Shown here in pieces: positions 35,132 through 43,685 of a stretch of DNA of 64,000 bases (position 1 is its first letter; each line of letters starts with the position of its first letter). A model generated the notes under the pieces. That model worked only from the letters and a program-made list of their open reading frames with translations, had not been told where the DNA came from and searched no databases. The position numbers and the translations under genes are program-made. This stretch comes from Flavobacterium sp. (lineage in GTDB: Bacteria > Bacteroidota > Bacteroidia > Flavobacteriales > Flavobacteriaceae). The stretch is taken from positions 248,001 through 312,000 of the forward strand of contig NZ_CP136574.1 of NCBI RefSeq assembly GCF_035195345.1, written 5' to 3'.

Positions 35132-35591
35132 ACGGCTTATAGTTTTTAAAAGTTCCATTTTTAAAAAACACCACAATTCGCTCAATTTCTTCAGAAGAAT
35201 TATTTTCTGTTTTAATAGATTCTACAGTATGCTGCTCCATAAGAGTAGAAGGATCCACTTTTTCAACTGTTGAAAATAAATCGGGTTCTGCAAATGACGA
35301 TTCATTTAAAGATTTAGTTGTTTCCTTGTTTTCTGATGCTTCTAATAAAACTGAATTATTTTCTGACTTAGGAAAAACACCTTTACCATTTAAAATCCAG
35401 TATAAATCAATTTCTGGAAAAACCTCAATTACTTTAATGATAAAATCCAAACTAGGTTTGTTTCTGCCAGAGAGTAGGTGAGACAAACTTGATCGTTGTA
35501 CATTGATTTTATCTGCAAAAGAAGAAGCTGATAAATTATAATAATCGAGTATGATTTCTAAACGTTTAATAAAATCATCGATGTTTACCAT
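35130..35591 (-). CDS. XRE-family helix-turn-helix regulator
   Basis: A 153-aa DNA-binding protein. The HTH_XRE domain covers about residues 6-63 (FADKINVQRSSLSHLLSGRNKPS contains the helix-turn-helix). A Ser/Glu-rich linker and a short conserved tail RIVVFFKNGTFKNYKP follow. There is no peptidase or ligand domain. It is divergent from the M14 peptidase gene across a 300-bp region holding seven TTTACA-nn-TGTAAA-type palindromes, one of which spans its own start codon. Autoregulation and control of the peptidase gene are inferred from this layout. Confidence 0.88.
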   Translation of the reverse strand: MVNIDDFIKRLEIILDYYNLSASSFADKINVQRSSLSHLLSGRNKPSLDFIIKVIEVFPEIDLYWILNGKGVFPKSENNSVLLEASENKETTKSLNESSFAEPDLFSTVEKVDPSTLMEQHTVESIKTENNSSEEIERIVVFFKNGTFKNYKP

Positions 35592-35620
35592 TGTAAATAG
35601 TTTTTAATTCTTTAGAATTA

Positions 35621-35651
35621 CAAATGTAAACAAACTAAGTTAATTCTACAA
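35621..35651 (-). promoter_or_regulatory. Promoter of the XRE gene (TTG-N20-TACATTTG)
   Basis: Minus strand: TTG at 35649-35651, 20 bp, TACATTTG at 35621-35628, inside the palindrome at 35617-35630. Occupancy of that palindrome would block the -7 box. Confidence 0.72.
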
Positions 35652-35866
35652 GTTTACAGTTGTAAATTCGAAATATATAGTTAATTTATTAGTTTAAAAA
35701 AAATGCTTTAACTAATTGATTTTATTAAATTTATTAAAATATATAATTATAGATTAATATTGTAAACTTTAATGTTTTATTAAGCTAGCTTTACCTATTT
35801 AGTTTGTTTACAAAAGTAAAATCTATAAGTATTTTGATTGTTTACAAATGTAAAATTAAAGTTGTT

Positions 35867-35874
35867 TACATTTG
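35867..35874 (+). promoter_or_regulatory. -7 box of the M14 peptidase gene (TACATTTG)
   Basis: TAnnTTTG match inside the last palindrome (35865-35878), 17 bp before the ATG. No TTG at ideal spacing upstream (nearest at 35838, 26 bp). Confidence 0.6.
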
Positions 35875-35891
35875 TAAATCAAAATTAAGCA

Positions 35892-37046
35892 ATGGATTAT
35901 TTACAATTAGCAACACACTATTTAGTAGAAGATTTAAAAGGAAAGTATATTCATTTAGATACAATACTTCCTGTTATTGACAGATTAAAATCAGATTTTG
36001 AAATTACTGAAATTGGTAAATCTGTTCAAAATAGAAGTATCTATCAAATTAAAATTGGTACAGGTAAAACCAAAATATTAATGTGGTCTCAAATGCATGG
36101 AAATGAATCAACGACTACAAAAGGTGTTTTTGATTTTTTTAATTTCTTATTATCCGATGAAAAAGAAGCTTCTCTAATAAAAAAGGAGTATACCTTGTTA
36201 TGTATTCCAATGCTAAATCCTGATGGAGCCTATCTATATACTAGAGAAAATGCCAGTAATGTTGATTTAAATCGTGATGCATTCAATGCAACACAACCTG
36301 AAATGAAAGTCTTACATGCTATTTATAAATCATTTGAGCCTGATTATTGCTATAATTTGCATGATCAAAGAACAATATTTGGTACAGAAGAATTTAATTT
36401 ACCTGCAACAGTATCTTTTTTATCACCAGCTTTTAATTCAGCCAGAGAATATAATGATGTAAGATTGAAATCAATCACTATAATAAATAAGATGAATAAT
36501 GTTTTGCAAAACTATATTCCAAATCAAATTGGACGTTTTGATGATGGCTATAATATAAATTGTACTGGAGATTATTTTACTACTCAAAGGACCCCAACAA
36601 TTCTTTTTGAAGCAGGTCATTATCAAAACGATTACCCGAGAGATCAAGTTCGGAAATATATTTTTATAGCGCTATTGAGTTCGTTCGATGCTATTAACGA
36701 AAACGTTATAGTTGACAATGAATTGATTAAATATTTGAATATTCCTCAAAATAACAAATGTTTTTATGATTTTATTTATAAAAATATCAAAATTATTGAC
36801 AATAGTGAAGAAAAAATAATTAACTTTGTAGCTCAATATAATGAAGTGGTGCAAGATGGTCAGTTAAAATATATTGCAACAATTGATAAATTGGATGATT
36901 TGCAAAATTTTAAAGGACATATAGAATACGATTGTGCTTATGGTTTATTTTCTTCGCAAGGATTGAATTATCCTGTTTTGGGAGAAGCAGCCAATTTTTT
37001 TATTGATAATTTAACAGAATTTAACAATGGTCTGAAAATTATTTAA
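35892..37046 (+). CDS. M14-family zinc carboxypeptidase-like protein
   Basis: A 384-aa protein with no signal peptide, so probably cytosolic. The M14 zinc site is HGNE (His69, Glu72) with the third ligand His157 in YNLHDQR; substrate-binding Asn127-Arg128 lie in NVDLNRD, and the catalytic glutamate is Glu240 in ILFEAGHY. The last ~120 residues form a separate beta-rich tail. Members cleave C-terminal residues or gamma-D-Glu amide bonds of peptides or muropeptides. It is divergent from the XRE regulator across the operator array, so its expression is probably strongly controlled. The Lrp gene follows 57 bp later. Confidence 0.87.
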   Translation: MDYLQLATHYLVEDLKGKYIHLDTILPVIDRLKSDFEITEIGKSVQNRSIYQIKIGTGKTKILMWSQMHGNESTTTKGVFDFFNFLLSDEKEASLIKKEYTLLCIPMLNPDGAYLYTRENASNVDLNRDAFNATQPEMKVLHAIYKSFEPDYCYNLHDQRTIFGTEEFNLPATVSFLSPAFNSAREYNDVRLKSITIINKMNNVLQNYIPNQIGRFDDGYNINCTGDYFTTQRTPTILFEAGHYQNDYPRDQVRKYIFIALLSSFDAINENVIVDNELIKYLNIPQNNKCFYDFIYKNIKIIDNSEEKIINFVAQYNEVVQDGQLKYIATIDKLDDLQNFKGHIEYDCAYGLFSSQGLNYPVLGEAANFFIDNLTEFNNGLKII

Positions 37047-37103
37047 TAAATTTACTTCATGTTTAAATAAAAATAAAAAAATTAACAATTATTATAAGCA
37101 CTT

Positions 37104-37583
37104 ATGAGTAAGTTTCGTTTAGATGAAGTAGATCATCAAATTTTGGACATGTTGATTGATAACACGAGAGTTCCTTTTACAGATATTGCAAAAAAACTAT
37201 TAATTTCTGCAGGAACTGTTCATGTAAGAGTAAAGAAAATGGAAGATGCAGGTATTATCCAAGGGTCTTCATTAACTTTAGATTATGAAAAATTAGGGTA
37301 TTCTTTCATTGCTTATGTTGGTGTTTTCTTGCACAACACGTCACAAACTAAATTTGTTTTAGAACGTATTAATCAAATTCCGTTTGTCACAGTTGCTCAT
37401 GTAACTACGGGGAAATTTAATATTTTTTGTAAAATTAGAGCTAAAGATACTAAACACGCTAAAGAAGTTATCTTTATGATTGATGATATTGAAGGTGTTT
37501 ACAGAACAGAAACAATGATTTCTTTAGAAGAAAGCATTAACGATAAAAAACGATTAATGCATACGATTTTTAAAGAATTGTAA
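37104..37583 (+). CDS. Lrp/AsnC family transcriptional regulator
   Basis: A 159-aa regulator: N-terminal winged helix (DEVDHQILDMLIDNTRVPFTDIAKKL, then SAGTVHVRVKKMEDAGII) and a C-terminal RAM ligand domain (FIAYVGVFLHNTSQ, VTTGKFNIFCKIRAKD). Such proteins bind amino acids and form octamers. It is the near-universal Lrp of Flavobacteria. It lies downstream of the M14 peptidase; its own promoter is not clear. A short hairpin terminator follows. Confidence 0.93.
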   Translation: MSKFRLDEVDHQILDMLIDNTRVPFTDIAKKLLISAGTVHVRVKKMEDAGIIQGSSLTLDYEKLGYSFIAYVGVFLHNTSQTKFVLERINQIPFVTVAHVTTGKFNIFCKIRAKDTKHAKEVIFMIDDIEGVYRTETMISLEESINDKKRLMHTIFKEL

Positions 37584-37588
37584 AATTA

Positions 37589-37616
37589 CAAAGCTTCCTT
37601 TTGAGGCTTTTTTTAT
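37589..37616 (+). terminator. Intrinsic terminator after the Lrp gene
   Basis: The arms AAAGCTTC and GAGGCTTT pair over 8 bp (one G-U) with a short loop and a T-run. It contains the TTG at 37601 that could be mistaken for the next gene's start. Confidence 0.75.
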
Positions 37617-37627
37617 GTCTTAAAGTT

Positions 37628-38137
37628 ATGATAAATTTAAATCCGAATGAATTTGCTCCTTATTATGTGGATTATATCAAATTAGTTCCAGAACAAGATA
37701 TAGTTAAAGGACTTACGAATCAAAATGAAGAATTAATACACTTTTTCACTTCAATTCCTGTATTTAAACATGAATTTCGTTACGAGGAAGGGAAGTGGAC
37801 AGTTAAAGATATTATTCTACATCTTATTGATGCTGAACGCATACTGTCTTATAGAGCACTTCGAATTGCAAGAAATGATAAAACTGCTTTGCCTGGATTT
37901 GAGGAGAATGATTACGTAGTTTCAGCACGTGGAAATGAAAGAGATTTTGAAAGTTTATTAGCTGAATATAAAACAGTTAGAAAAGCAACAATAAGTTTGT
38001 TTGAATCTTTTAGTAAAGAGGTTTTACAGCAATTAGGATTAGCATCAAACTACAGTGTATCGGTACGAGGTATTGGTTATATTATTTTGGGACATGAGTT
38101 GCATCATAAGCAAATAATTTTAGAAAGATATTTATAA
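37628..38137 (+). CDS. DinB family protein
   Basis: A 169-aa four-helix-bundle DinB/YfiT-like protein (DinB_2). The three metal-ligand histidines are visible: one in the first long helix region (WTVKDIILHLIDAER) and two in GHELHHKQI near the C-terminus. Such proteins bind a divalent metal and act as thiol- or cofactor-dependent transferases; in bacillithiol-making bacteria some are BstA-type bacillithiol transferases, worth noting because bshA is in this window. The start ATG at 37628 is chosen since the upstream TTG lies in the Lrp terminator. Confidence 0.87.
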   Translation: MINLNPNEFAPYYVDYIKLVPEQDIVKGLTNQNEELIHFFTSIPVFKHEFRYEEGKWTVKDIILHLIDAERILSYRALRIARNDKTALPGFEENDYVVSARGNERDFESLLAEYKTVRKATISLFESFSKEVLQQLGLASNYSVSVRGIGYIILGHELHHKQIILERYL

Positions 38138-38140
38138 ATT

Positions 38141-38175
38141 AAAAAGGGATTCAAAAAATATGAATCCCTTTTTTT
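38141..38175 (+). terminator. Bidirectional intrinsic terminator
   Basis: A perfect 12-bp stem AAAAAGGGATTC / GAATCCCTTTTT with a 9-nt loop, between converging genes, with T-runs both ways. Confidence 0.93.
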
Positions 38176-38178
38176 ATA

Positions 38179-38523
38179 TTAATCTTCGTCGTCTAAGTCT
38201 TCAGAATCATTTGTGTCATCCTCTTCTTCGTCCTCATCTTCATCAATGTCTAATTCTTTAAGGCCAACAATTTTGTCTACAACAACATCTTCAACAATAA
38301 TATCATCTTCATCATAATTTTCAATTCGATCAGATAATTTTGTACTTACTTTCACAAGAAAAATAGTATCTGTTGTTCTAACTTCTACTGCTTCTATTGT
38401 TTCATTTTTAGCATTCTTAAAACGTATGATGTCCGAATCATCATAACCATCAGGAAATTTCTCAACTAATAATGTTAAGATTTCATTTGTTAATTTAGCG
38501 TAATCAACAATAACTCTTTTCAT
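38179..38523 (-). CDS. Small acidic protein of unknown function
   Basis: A 114-aa cytosolic protein. The N-terminal 75 residues are a compact alpha/beta domain (VDYAKLTNEILTLLVEKFPDG, TIFLVKVSTKL); the last 25 are almost all Asp and Glu (DIDEDEDEEEDDTND). Homologues in Flavobacteria are frequently labelled DNA primase, for which there is no sequence support. Single gene, converging on the DinB gene. Confidence 0.75.
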   Translation of the reverse strand: MKRVIVDYAKLTNEILTLLVEKFPDGYDDSDIIRFKNAKNETIEAVEVRTTDTIFLVKVSTKLSDRIENYDEDDIIVEDVVVDKIVGLKELDIDEDEDEEEDDTNDSEDLDDED

Positions 38524-38608
38524 TGGGTAGGTTTTAATCTTATTTTGGTCAAATGTACTATCCTAAACTTATATTTTCAAGCAAAATAAATTTTTTTTTT
38601 AACTTTTT

Positions 38609-39583
38609 TTACCATCCTAAAATATAAGCAAACATTAACGGTGCAACTATAGTAGCATCTGATTCTACTATAAATTTAGGTGTGTGAATATCTAATTTAC
38701 CCCAAGTAATTTTTTCATTTGGAACTGCTCCAGAGTAAGAACCATAACTAGTTGTAGAATCAGATATTTGACAGAAGTAGCTCCAAAACGGTACATCATG
38801 CATTTCCATATCTTGATATAACATAGGAACCACACATATTGGGAAATCTCCAGCGATTCCTCCACCAATTTGGAAGAAACCAATTCCTTTTCCAGCACAA
38901 TTTTTTGGATACCAATCTGCTAGCCACATCATGTATTCAATTCCACTTTTCATTGTAGTAGCTTTGAATTCTCCTTTGATACAATAAGAAGAGAAAATGT
39001 TACCCATTGTACTATCTTCCCATCCAGGAACAACAATTGGTAAATTCTTTTCAGCTGCAGCCACCATCCATGAGTCTGCTGGGTCAATTTCGTAGTATTG
39101 TTTTAAAACACCTGAATTAATCATTTGGTACATAAATTCATGTGGAAAATAACGTTCACCTTTTGAGTCTGCATTATTCCAGATATCAAATAAATGCGAT
39201 TGAAGTCTTCTGAAAGCTTCTTCCTCTGGAATACAAGTATCTGTTACACGATTATAATGATTTTCTAATAAATCCCATTCTTCTTGAGGTGATAAATCTC
39301 TATAATTTGGAACTCTTTTATAAGAATTATGAGCTACTAAGTTCATGATATCTTCTTCTAAATTAGCTCCAGTACAAGAAATAATATGTACCTTATCTTG
39401 ACGAATCATTTCAGCTAATGATTTACCTAATTCAGCAGTACTCATTGCACCTGCTAAAGTAATCATCATTTTTCCGTTGTCTAATAAATGTTCTTCATAA
39501 CCTTTTGCTGCATCTACTAAAGCTGCAGAGTTAAAGTGAAGATAATGTTTCTCTATAAACTGACTAACTGGTCCTTTGCTCAT
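38609..39583 (-). CDS. Deoxyhypusine synthase-family protein, catalytic Lys not conserved
   Basis: A 324-aa NAD-binding protein with the deoxyhypusine synthase fold: ITLAGAMSTAELGKSL, SCTGANLEEDI, PIVVPGWEDSTMGN, FFQIGGGIAGDFPI and ITWGKLD. In the eukaryotic enzyme the GGG is followed by VVKHH, whose lysine carries the butylimine intermediate; here the matching segment is IAGDF, so that lysine is missing. Bacteria have no eIF5A substrate, and the gene follows arginine decarboxylase by 10 bp, so a polyamine-modifying or polyamine-forming role is inferred. True reaction unknown. Confidence 0.85.
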   Translation of the reverse strand: MSKGPVSQFIEKHYLHFNSAALVDAAKGYEEHLLDNGKMMITLAGAMSTAELGKSLAEMIRQDKVHIISCTGANLEEDIMNLVAHNSYKRVPNYRDLSPQEEWDLLENHYNRVTDTCIPEEEAFRRLQSHLFDIWNNADSKGERYFPHEFMYQMINSGVLKQYYEIDPADSWMVAAAEKNLPIVVPGWEDSTMGNIFSSYCIKGEFKATTMKSGIEYMMWLADWYPKNCAGKGIGFFQIGGGIAGDFPICVVPMLYQDMEMHDVPFWSYFCQISDSTTSYGSYSGAVPNEKITWGKLDIHTPKFIVESDATIVAPLMFAYILGW

Positions 39584-39593
39584 TTTTCTTATT

Positions 39594-41003
39594 TTATTGT
39601 TCTTTTCTTTTGTTGTATCCTAAAATTTCTAAAACATCTTCGGCTTTTTGTTGTTCTGAAAACACTTCAGTTGCAATAATACCGTTCTTGTCTTTATCAA
39701 TTAAAATGTGTTTTGGTTGCGGTAAAATACAATGACTTAATCCACCAAAACCTCCAATTGTTTCTTGGTAAGCGCCTGTGTTAAAAAATCCTATATATAA
39801 AGGTTTTTCTTTATTGTATTTAGGTAAATAAACGGCATTCATGTGTTGTTCAGAATTGTAATAATCATCACCATCACACGTTAATCCTCCCAGTAAAACC
39901 CTTTCATAAGTATCGTTCCAACGATTAACGGCAATCATTACAAAACGTTTGTTAATTGCCCATGTATCTGGAAGTGTTGTAATGAATGACGAATCAATCA
40001 TGTTCCAGTTTTCACGATCATTTTGTTTCTTTTGATATAAAACTTGGTATAATGCACCGCCAGCTTCACCAACAGTGAACGAACCAAATTCGGTAAATAT
40101 GTGAGGAACTTGAACTTCTGCTTCATCACAAGCAATTTTAATTTGGTTCAAAATTTCATCAACCATATATTGATAATCATAATCAAAGGCTAATGAATTT
40201 TTGATTGGAAAACCACCACCAATATTTAAACTATCTAAAGTAGGACATTCTTTTTTCAAAGCAATGTATACTTTCATACATTTTAATAGCTCATTCCAAT
40301 AGTAGGCGGTATCACGAATTCCTGCATTAATAAAGAAGTGAAGCATTTTTAATTCCACTTTTTTATTTTCTGCAATTTGTTTACGATAAAATGGTACAAT
40401 ATCTTTATATCCAATTCCTAAACGAGAGGTATAAAACTCAAATTTCGGCTCTTCTTCAGCTGCAATACGTATTCCGATTTTAAATTTTCCGTCAATTTCT
40501 TCTTGAAGTAAATCTAATTCTTCAAAATTATCAATTACCGGAATCGTATTTTTATGTCCGTTGTTGATTAAACGTGCAATATTGGTTACATATTGATCGC
40601 GTTTAAAGCCATTACAAACAATAAAAGTGTTTTTATTGATTTTTCCTTGTTCCATTAATGTTTCAACAATGTTGATATCAAAAGCAGAAGAAGTTTCAAT
40701 ATGAATGTTGTTTTTTAAGGCTTCATTTAAAATAAATTCAAAATGTGAACTTTTAGTACAGTAGCAATAGAAATATTTAGCATCATAATCATGCTTTTCC
40801 ATAGCATTTCTAAACCACATTTTGGCTCTATTAATGTTTTGAGAAATTTTTGGTAAATAAGTAAACTTCAAAGGTGTACCATATTCTTCAACTAATTTCA
40901 TTAAGTCAATACCATGAAATTGAAGTTCATCTTTGTTTAGTGTAAATTCTTCTTGTGGGAAATAAAAAGTCTGATTTATTAAATCGTAATATTTTGTGTT
41001 CAT
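39594..41003 (-). CDS. speA: Arginine decarboxylase (fold type III, PLP)
   Basis: Makes agmatine from arginine, the first step of the arginine route to polyamines. The 469-aa protein is an alanine-racemase-fold decarboxylase: FTYLPKISQNI, the likely PLP lysine in FYCYCTKSSHF (about residues 100-110), HIETSSAFD, a Gly-rich phosphate loop NIGGGFPI, and the active-site LTCDGDDYY cysteine. It is much shorter than E. coli SpeA (about 650 aa) and belongs to the ornithine/diaminopimelate-decarboxylase-like type seen in Bacteroidota. The DHS-family gene follows and agmatinase is not in the window. Upstream is a 289-bp gap with a 6-bp AGCGAA/TTCGCT hairpin. Confidence 0.88.
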   Translation of the reverse strand: MNTKYYDLINQTFYFPQEEFTLNKDELQFHGIDLMKLVEEYGTPLKFTYLPKISQNINRAKMWFRNAMEKHDYDAKYFYCYCTKSSHFEFILNEALKNNIHIETSSAFDINIVETLMEQGKINKNTFIVCNGFKRDQYVTNIARLINNGHKNTIPVIDNFEELDLLQEEIDGKFKIGIRIAAEEEPKFEFYTSRLGIGYKDIVPFYRKQIAENKKVELKMLHFFINAGIRDTAYYWNELLKCMKVYIALKKECPTLDSLNIGGGFPIKNSLAFDYDYQYMVDEILNQIKIACDEAEVQVPHIFTEFGSFTVGEAGGALYQVLYQKKQNDRENWNMIDSSFITTLPDTWAINKRFVMIAVNRWNDTYERVLLGGLTCDGDDYYNSEQHMNAVYLPKYNKEKPLYIGFFNTGAYQETIGGFGGLSHCILPQPKHILIDKDKNGIIATEVFSEQQKAEDVLEILGYNKRKEQ

Positions 41004-41292
41004 TTTGAAAATTAGATTAAATTATAAAAGGTAACATCTATTTTTAATCTCGATTTTCAAACCCTAATATTGGCAAAGCGAATTAGTAATTTTTCGCTAA
41101 ACACCTTTGAGGTTTCAAATAAATCAGTAATATGAAAGCTAAAGATAGAAAAAAACAACCGAGCAATAATAGATATGTCGACATTTCTATTATTTCGTTT
41201 TCTGTTAAAATTAGATTGTTTTTTGTTTTCTTTCATTAGGGCAAAGTTAAAAAATTAAATCGCTAAAAAATAAAGAAAAAAAAAAAAAATAA

Positions 41293-42360
41293 TTAGATGG
41301 AATAATCTTTAAAAGCATTGTAAATCAATGTGTTGTCTGATTCTTGATTGATTTTTATTTTACCAATCCCATCAAGTAATGTAAATTTCACTTTTCCAAA
41401 CTCATTTTTTTTATCAAAAATAAGGAGTTCAATGATTTTTTCAATATCAAATGGAGTGAATTCAATTTTCTCAAATACATCATTAATAATGTATTTAATT
41501 TCCTGATATTCTTCATTGGTTAGTAAGTTTTTTTCTTTTGAAATATAACTTTCTAATATCATTCCAACCGCAATTGCTTCGCCATGAAGTAATGTTGTTT
41601 TAGCATTTTTTTCTAAAAAATAACTTTCGATAGCATGACCTAAAGTGTGTCCAAAGTTTAAAGATTTTCTAATCCCATTTTCGGTTAAATCTTCACAAAC
41701 AATTGTATTTTTTATTTGAATTGATTGATGAATTAAGTTGTTTAAATCATCTGTATGTAAGTCTTTTAAATCTTTAAATTTATCCCAATATTTGTTGTCA
41801 AAAATCAATCCATGTTTCAGCATTTCAGCCAAACCAGATCGCATTTCGTTTTGAGGCAATGTGTTTAAAAATTGAGTATCAACTATTACAGCTTTTGGTT
41901 CACGAATTATCCCAATTTGATTTTTTAAATTTCCTAAATCTACACCGTTTTTACCTCCAATTGAAGCATCAACCATAGATAGCAATGTTGTTGGGATATT
42001 AATAAAATCTATGCCTCTTTTAAATGTGCAAGCTACAAACCCTCCTAAATCCGAAATAACACCACCTCCTAAGTTAATTAATACGCTTTTACGATCGCCT
42101 CCAAGTTCTGATAACGCTCCCCAAACTTCAGTGCATGTTTCAATATTTTTATGAATTTCACCCACTTCCAATTCGATTATTTCAATTTCGATTTCCGTAA
42201 CTAAATTATTTAGTAAATGTGGTAAACAATATTGTGAAGTATTTTCATCAACTAAAATAAATATTTTTGAATAACGCGAAGGAATTAGTAGTTCTGCTAA
42301 AGTTTCATATCCTTCTAAATCAAAGTAAACACTATATTGGGTTGCTGTAATTGTTTGCAT
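41293..42360 (-). CDS. aroB: 3-dehydroquinate synthase
   Basis: Second step of the shikimate pathway (DAHP to dehydroquinate), NAD- and metal-dependent. The 355-aa length is typical. Motifs are GGGVISDLGGFVA (NAD loop, about 97-109), PTTLLSMVDASIGGKNGVD (metal and substrate site) and the metal histidines in NFGHTLGHAIE and LLHGEAIA. It is divergent from proline dehydrogenase across 95 bp. No neighbour belongs to the same pathway. Confidence 0.96.
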   Translation of the reverse strand: MQTITATQYSVYFDLEGYETLAELLIPSRYSKIFILVDENTSQYCLPHLLNNLVTEIEIEIIELEVGEIHKNIETCTEVWGALSELGGDRKSVLINLGGGVISDLGGFVACTFKRGIDFINIPTTLLSMVDASIGGKNGVDLGNLKNQIGIIREPKAVIVDTQFLNTLPQNEMRSGLAEMLKHGLIFDNKYWDKFKDLKDLHTDDLNNLIHQSIQIKNTIVCEDLTENGIRKSLNFGHTLGHAIESYFLEKNAKTTLLHGEAIAVGMILESYISKEKNLLTNEEYQEIKYIINDVFEKIEFTPFDIEKIIELLIFDKKNEFGKVKFTLLDGIGKIKINQESDNTLIYNAFKDYSI

Positions 42361-42424
42361 GTAAAAAGCTTGAATTTTATTGCAAAATAAGGCATTTTTT
42401 ATTTAAAATTAGCAAAATCTAACG

Positions 42425-42432
42425 TATATTTG
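42425..42432 (+). promoter_or_regulatory. -7 promoter box of proline dehydrogenase (TATATTTG)
   Basis: Exact TAnnTTTG; its last G is the first base of a GTG (42432) that would otherwise be a possible start. Favours the ATG at 42456. Confidence 0.65.
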
Positions 42433-42455
42433 TGTCGCTTTTTATTAAAAATATC

Positions 42456-43622
42456 ATGAATAAAATATTTGACAATACACAAGTTGCTTTTTCTTTAAAA
42501 AGTGACACAGAACTCGAAAGAGCTTATTTTCTTTTCAAATTAATTGCTAGTCAACCACTTGTAAAAATAGGAACTGCGGTTACAAATTTTGCTCTTAAAG
42601 CACATTTACCTGTAGAAGGATTGATTCGTTCAACTGTATTTGATCATTTTTGTGGTGGTGTTAACGAAGTAGATTGTTTAAAAGTGGTAGATAATATGTT
42701 TACCAAAGGTGTTTCGTCGGTTTTGGATTATTCTGTAGAAGGGAAAGAAGAAGAAGAACAGTTTGACGCTGCTTTAGAAATGACATTGAAAACAATTGAA
42801 TTTGCTAGAGAACGTGAAGCCATTCCGTTTGCAGTTTTTAAACCAACCGGTTTTGGTCGTTTAGATTTGTATGAAAAAGTAGGAGAGAAGTCGGTTTTAA
42901 CGAAAGCTGAACAACAAGAATGGAATCGTGTAATTGCTCGATTTGATTTGGCTTGTAGAACCGCACATGAAAAAGATGTTTTATTACTAATTGACGCAGA
43001 GGAGAGCTGGATGCAAGATGCAGCAGATGCAATTGTTTCCGATATGATGCGCAAGTACAACAAACAAAAGGCTATTGTATTCAATACGTTGCAAATGTAT
43101 CGTTGGGATCGATTGGATTATTTAAAAAATCTTCATGACCAAGCGAAAGTAGAAGGTTTTTTTATTGGAATGAAGTTAGTTCGTGGAGCTTATATGGAAA
43201 AAGAAAATGAAAGAGCAGAAGCACGTGGATTAAAATCTCCAATATGTGTTTCTAAAGAAGCTACTGATATTAATTACGATGCAGCCGTTTTGTATATGGT
43301 TGAAAATATTTACAAAATGGCTGTTTTTGCTGGAACACACAATGAAGAAAGCTCATACAAATTAATGCAATTAATGACAGAGAAAGGAATTGCTAAAAAC
43401 GATAATCGTATCTTTTTTGGACAATTATTAGGGATGAGTGATAATATTAGTTTTAATTTAGCTTCTAATGGTTATAATGTTGCTAAATATTTGCCATTTG
43501 GACCAGTAAGAGATGTTATGCCATACTTAATTAGAAGAGCAGAAGAAAACACTTCAGTTGCTGGACAAACTAGTAGGGAATTGATGTTAATTAAAAAAGA
43601 AAAGGAGAGAAGGAAATTGTAA
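42456..43622 (+). CDS. Proline dehydrogenase
   Basis: Flavoenzyme that oxidises proline to pyrroline-5-carboxylate. The 388-aa product is the stand-alone PRODH barrel, without the aldehyde dehydrogenase part of PutA. Visible motifs are FAVFKPTGFGR, LLIDAEESW, MYRWDRLDYL, GMKLVRGAYMEKE, AGTHNEES, FFGQLLGMSDNISF and the C-terminal PYLIRRAEEN with the substrate arginines. The start at 42456 is set by the promoter box. Single gene. Confidence 0.94.
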   Translation: MNKIFDNTQVAFSLKSDTELERAYFLFKLIASQPLVKIGTAVTNFALKAHLPVEGLIRSTVFDHFCGGVNEVDCLKVVDNMFTKGVSSVLDYSVEGKEEEEQFDAALEMTLKTIEFAREREAIPFAVFKPTGFGRLDLYEKVGEKSVLTKAEQQEWNRVIARFDLACRTAHEKDVLLLIDAEESWMQDAADAIVSDMMRKYNKQKAIVFNTLQMYRWDRLDYLKNLHDQAKVEGFFIGMKLVRGAYMEKENERAEARGLKSPICVSKEATDINYDAAVLYMVENIYKMAVFAGTHNEESSYKLMQLMTEKGIAKNDNRIFFGQLLGMSDNISFNLASNGYNVAKYLPFGPVRDVMPYLIRRAEENTSVAGQTSRELMLIKKEKERRKL

Positions 43623-43656
43623 AATGAATAAATTTTTTTTATTAAAAAAAAAATAT

Positions 43657-43664
43657 TAATTTTG
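43657..43664 (+). promoter_or_regulatory. -7 promoter box of the T9SS protein gene (TAATTTTG)
   Basis: TAnnTTTG match ending 21 bp before the ATG at 43686; it covers the TTG at 43662. Confidence 0.6.
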
Positions 43665-43685
43665 ATTAAATTTAATTTTAATATT

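Larger units (their letters stand above)
35584..35878. promoter_or_regulatory. Array of palindromic operators (TTTACA-nn-TGTAAA)
   Basis: The 300-bp gap between the XRE and M14 genes contains no ORF but repeated 14-bp palindromes at 35584-35597 (TTTACCATTGTAAA, over the XRE start codon), 35617-35630 (ATTACAAATGTAAA), 35653-35666 (TTTACAGTTGTAAA), 35807-35820 (TTTACAAAAGTAAA), 35841-35854 (TTTACAAATGTAAA) and 35865-35878 (TTTACATTTGTAAA). A half site TTGTAAA lies at about 35760-35766. Those at 35617 and 35865 overlap the two -7 boxes. The two clusters flank an AT-rich spacer of about 140 bp. Confidence 0.85.

Noticed and set aside
35130..37046. XRE-M14 pair as a toxin-antitoxin or phage remnant
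   Set aside because: No integrase, recombinase or toxin-like protein nearby; the M14 product has a complete catalytic site and chromosomal-core neighbours on both sides.
38179..38523. DNA primase label for the acidic protein
   Set aside because: No zinc-finger or TOPRIM motifs; only 114 residues.
41057..41236. 59-aa minus-strand frame between aroB and speA
   Set aside because: Basic, unstructured start and no recognisable pattern; lies in a leader-like gap and has no full promoter. Could be a leader peptide but unsupported.
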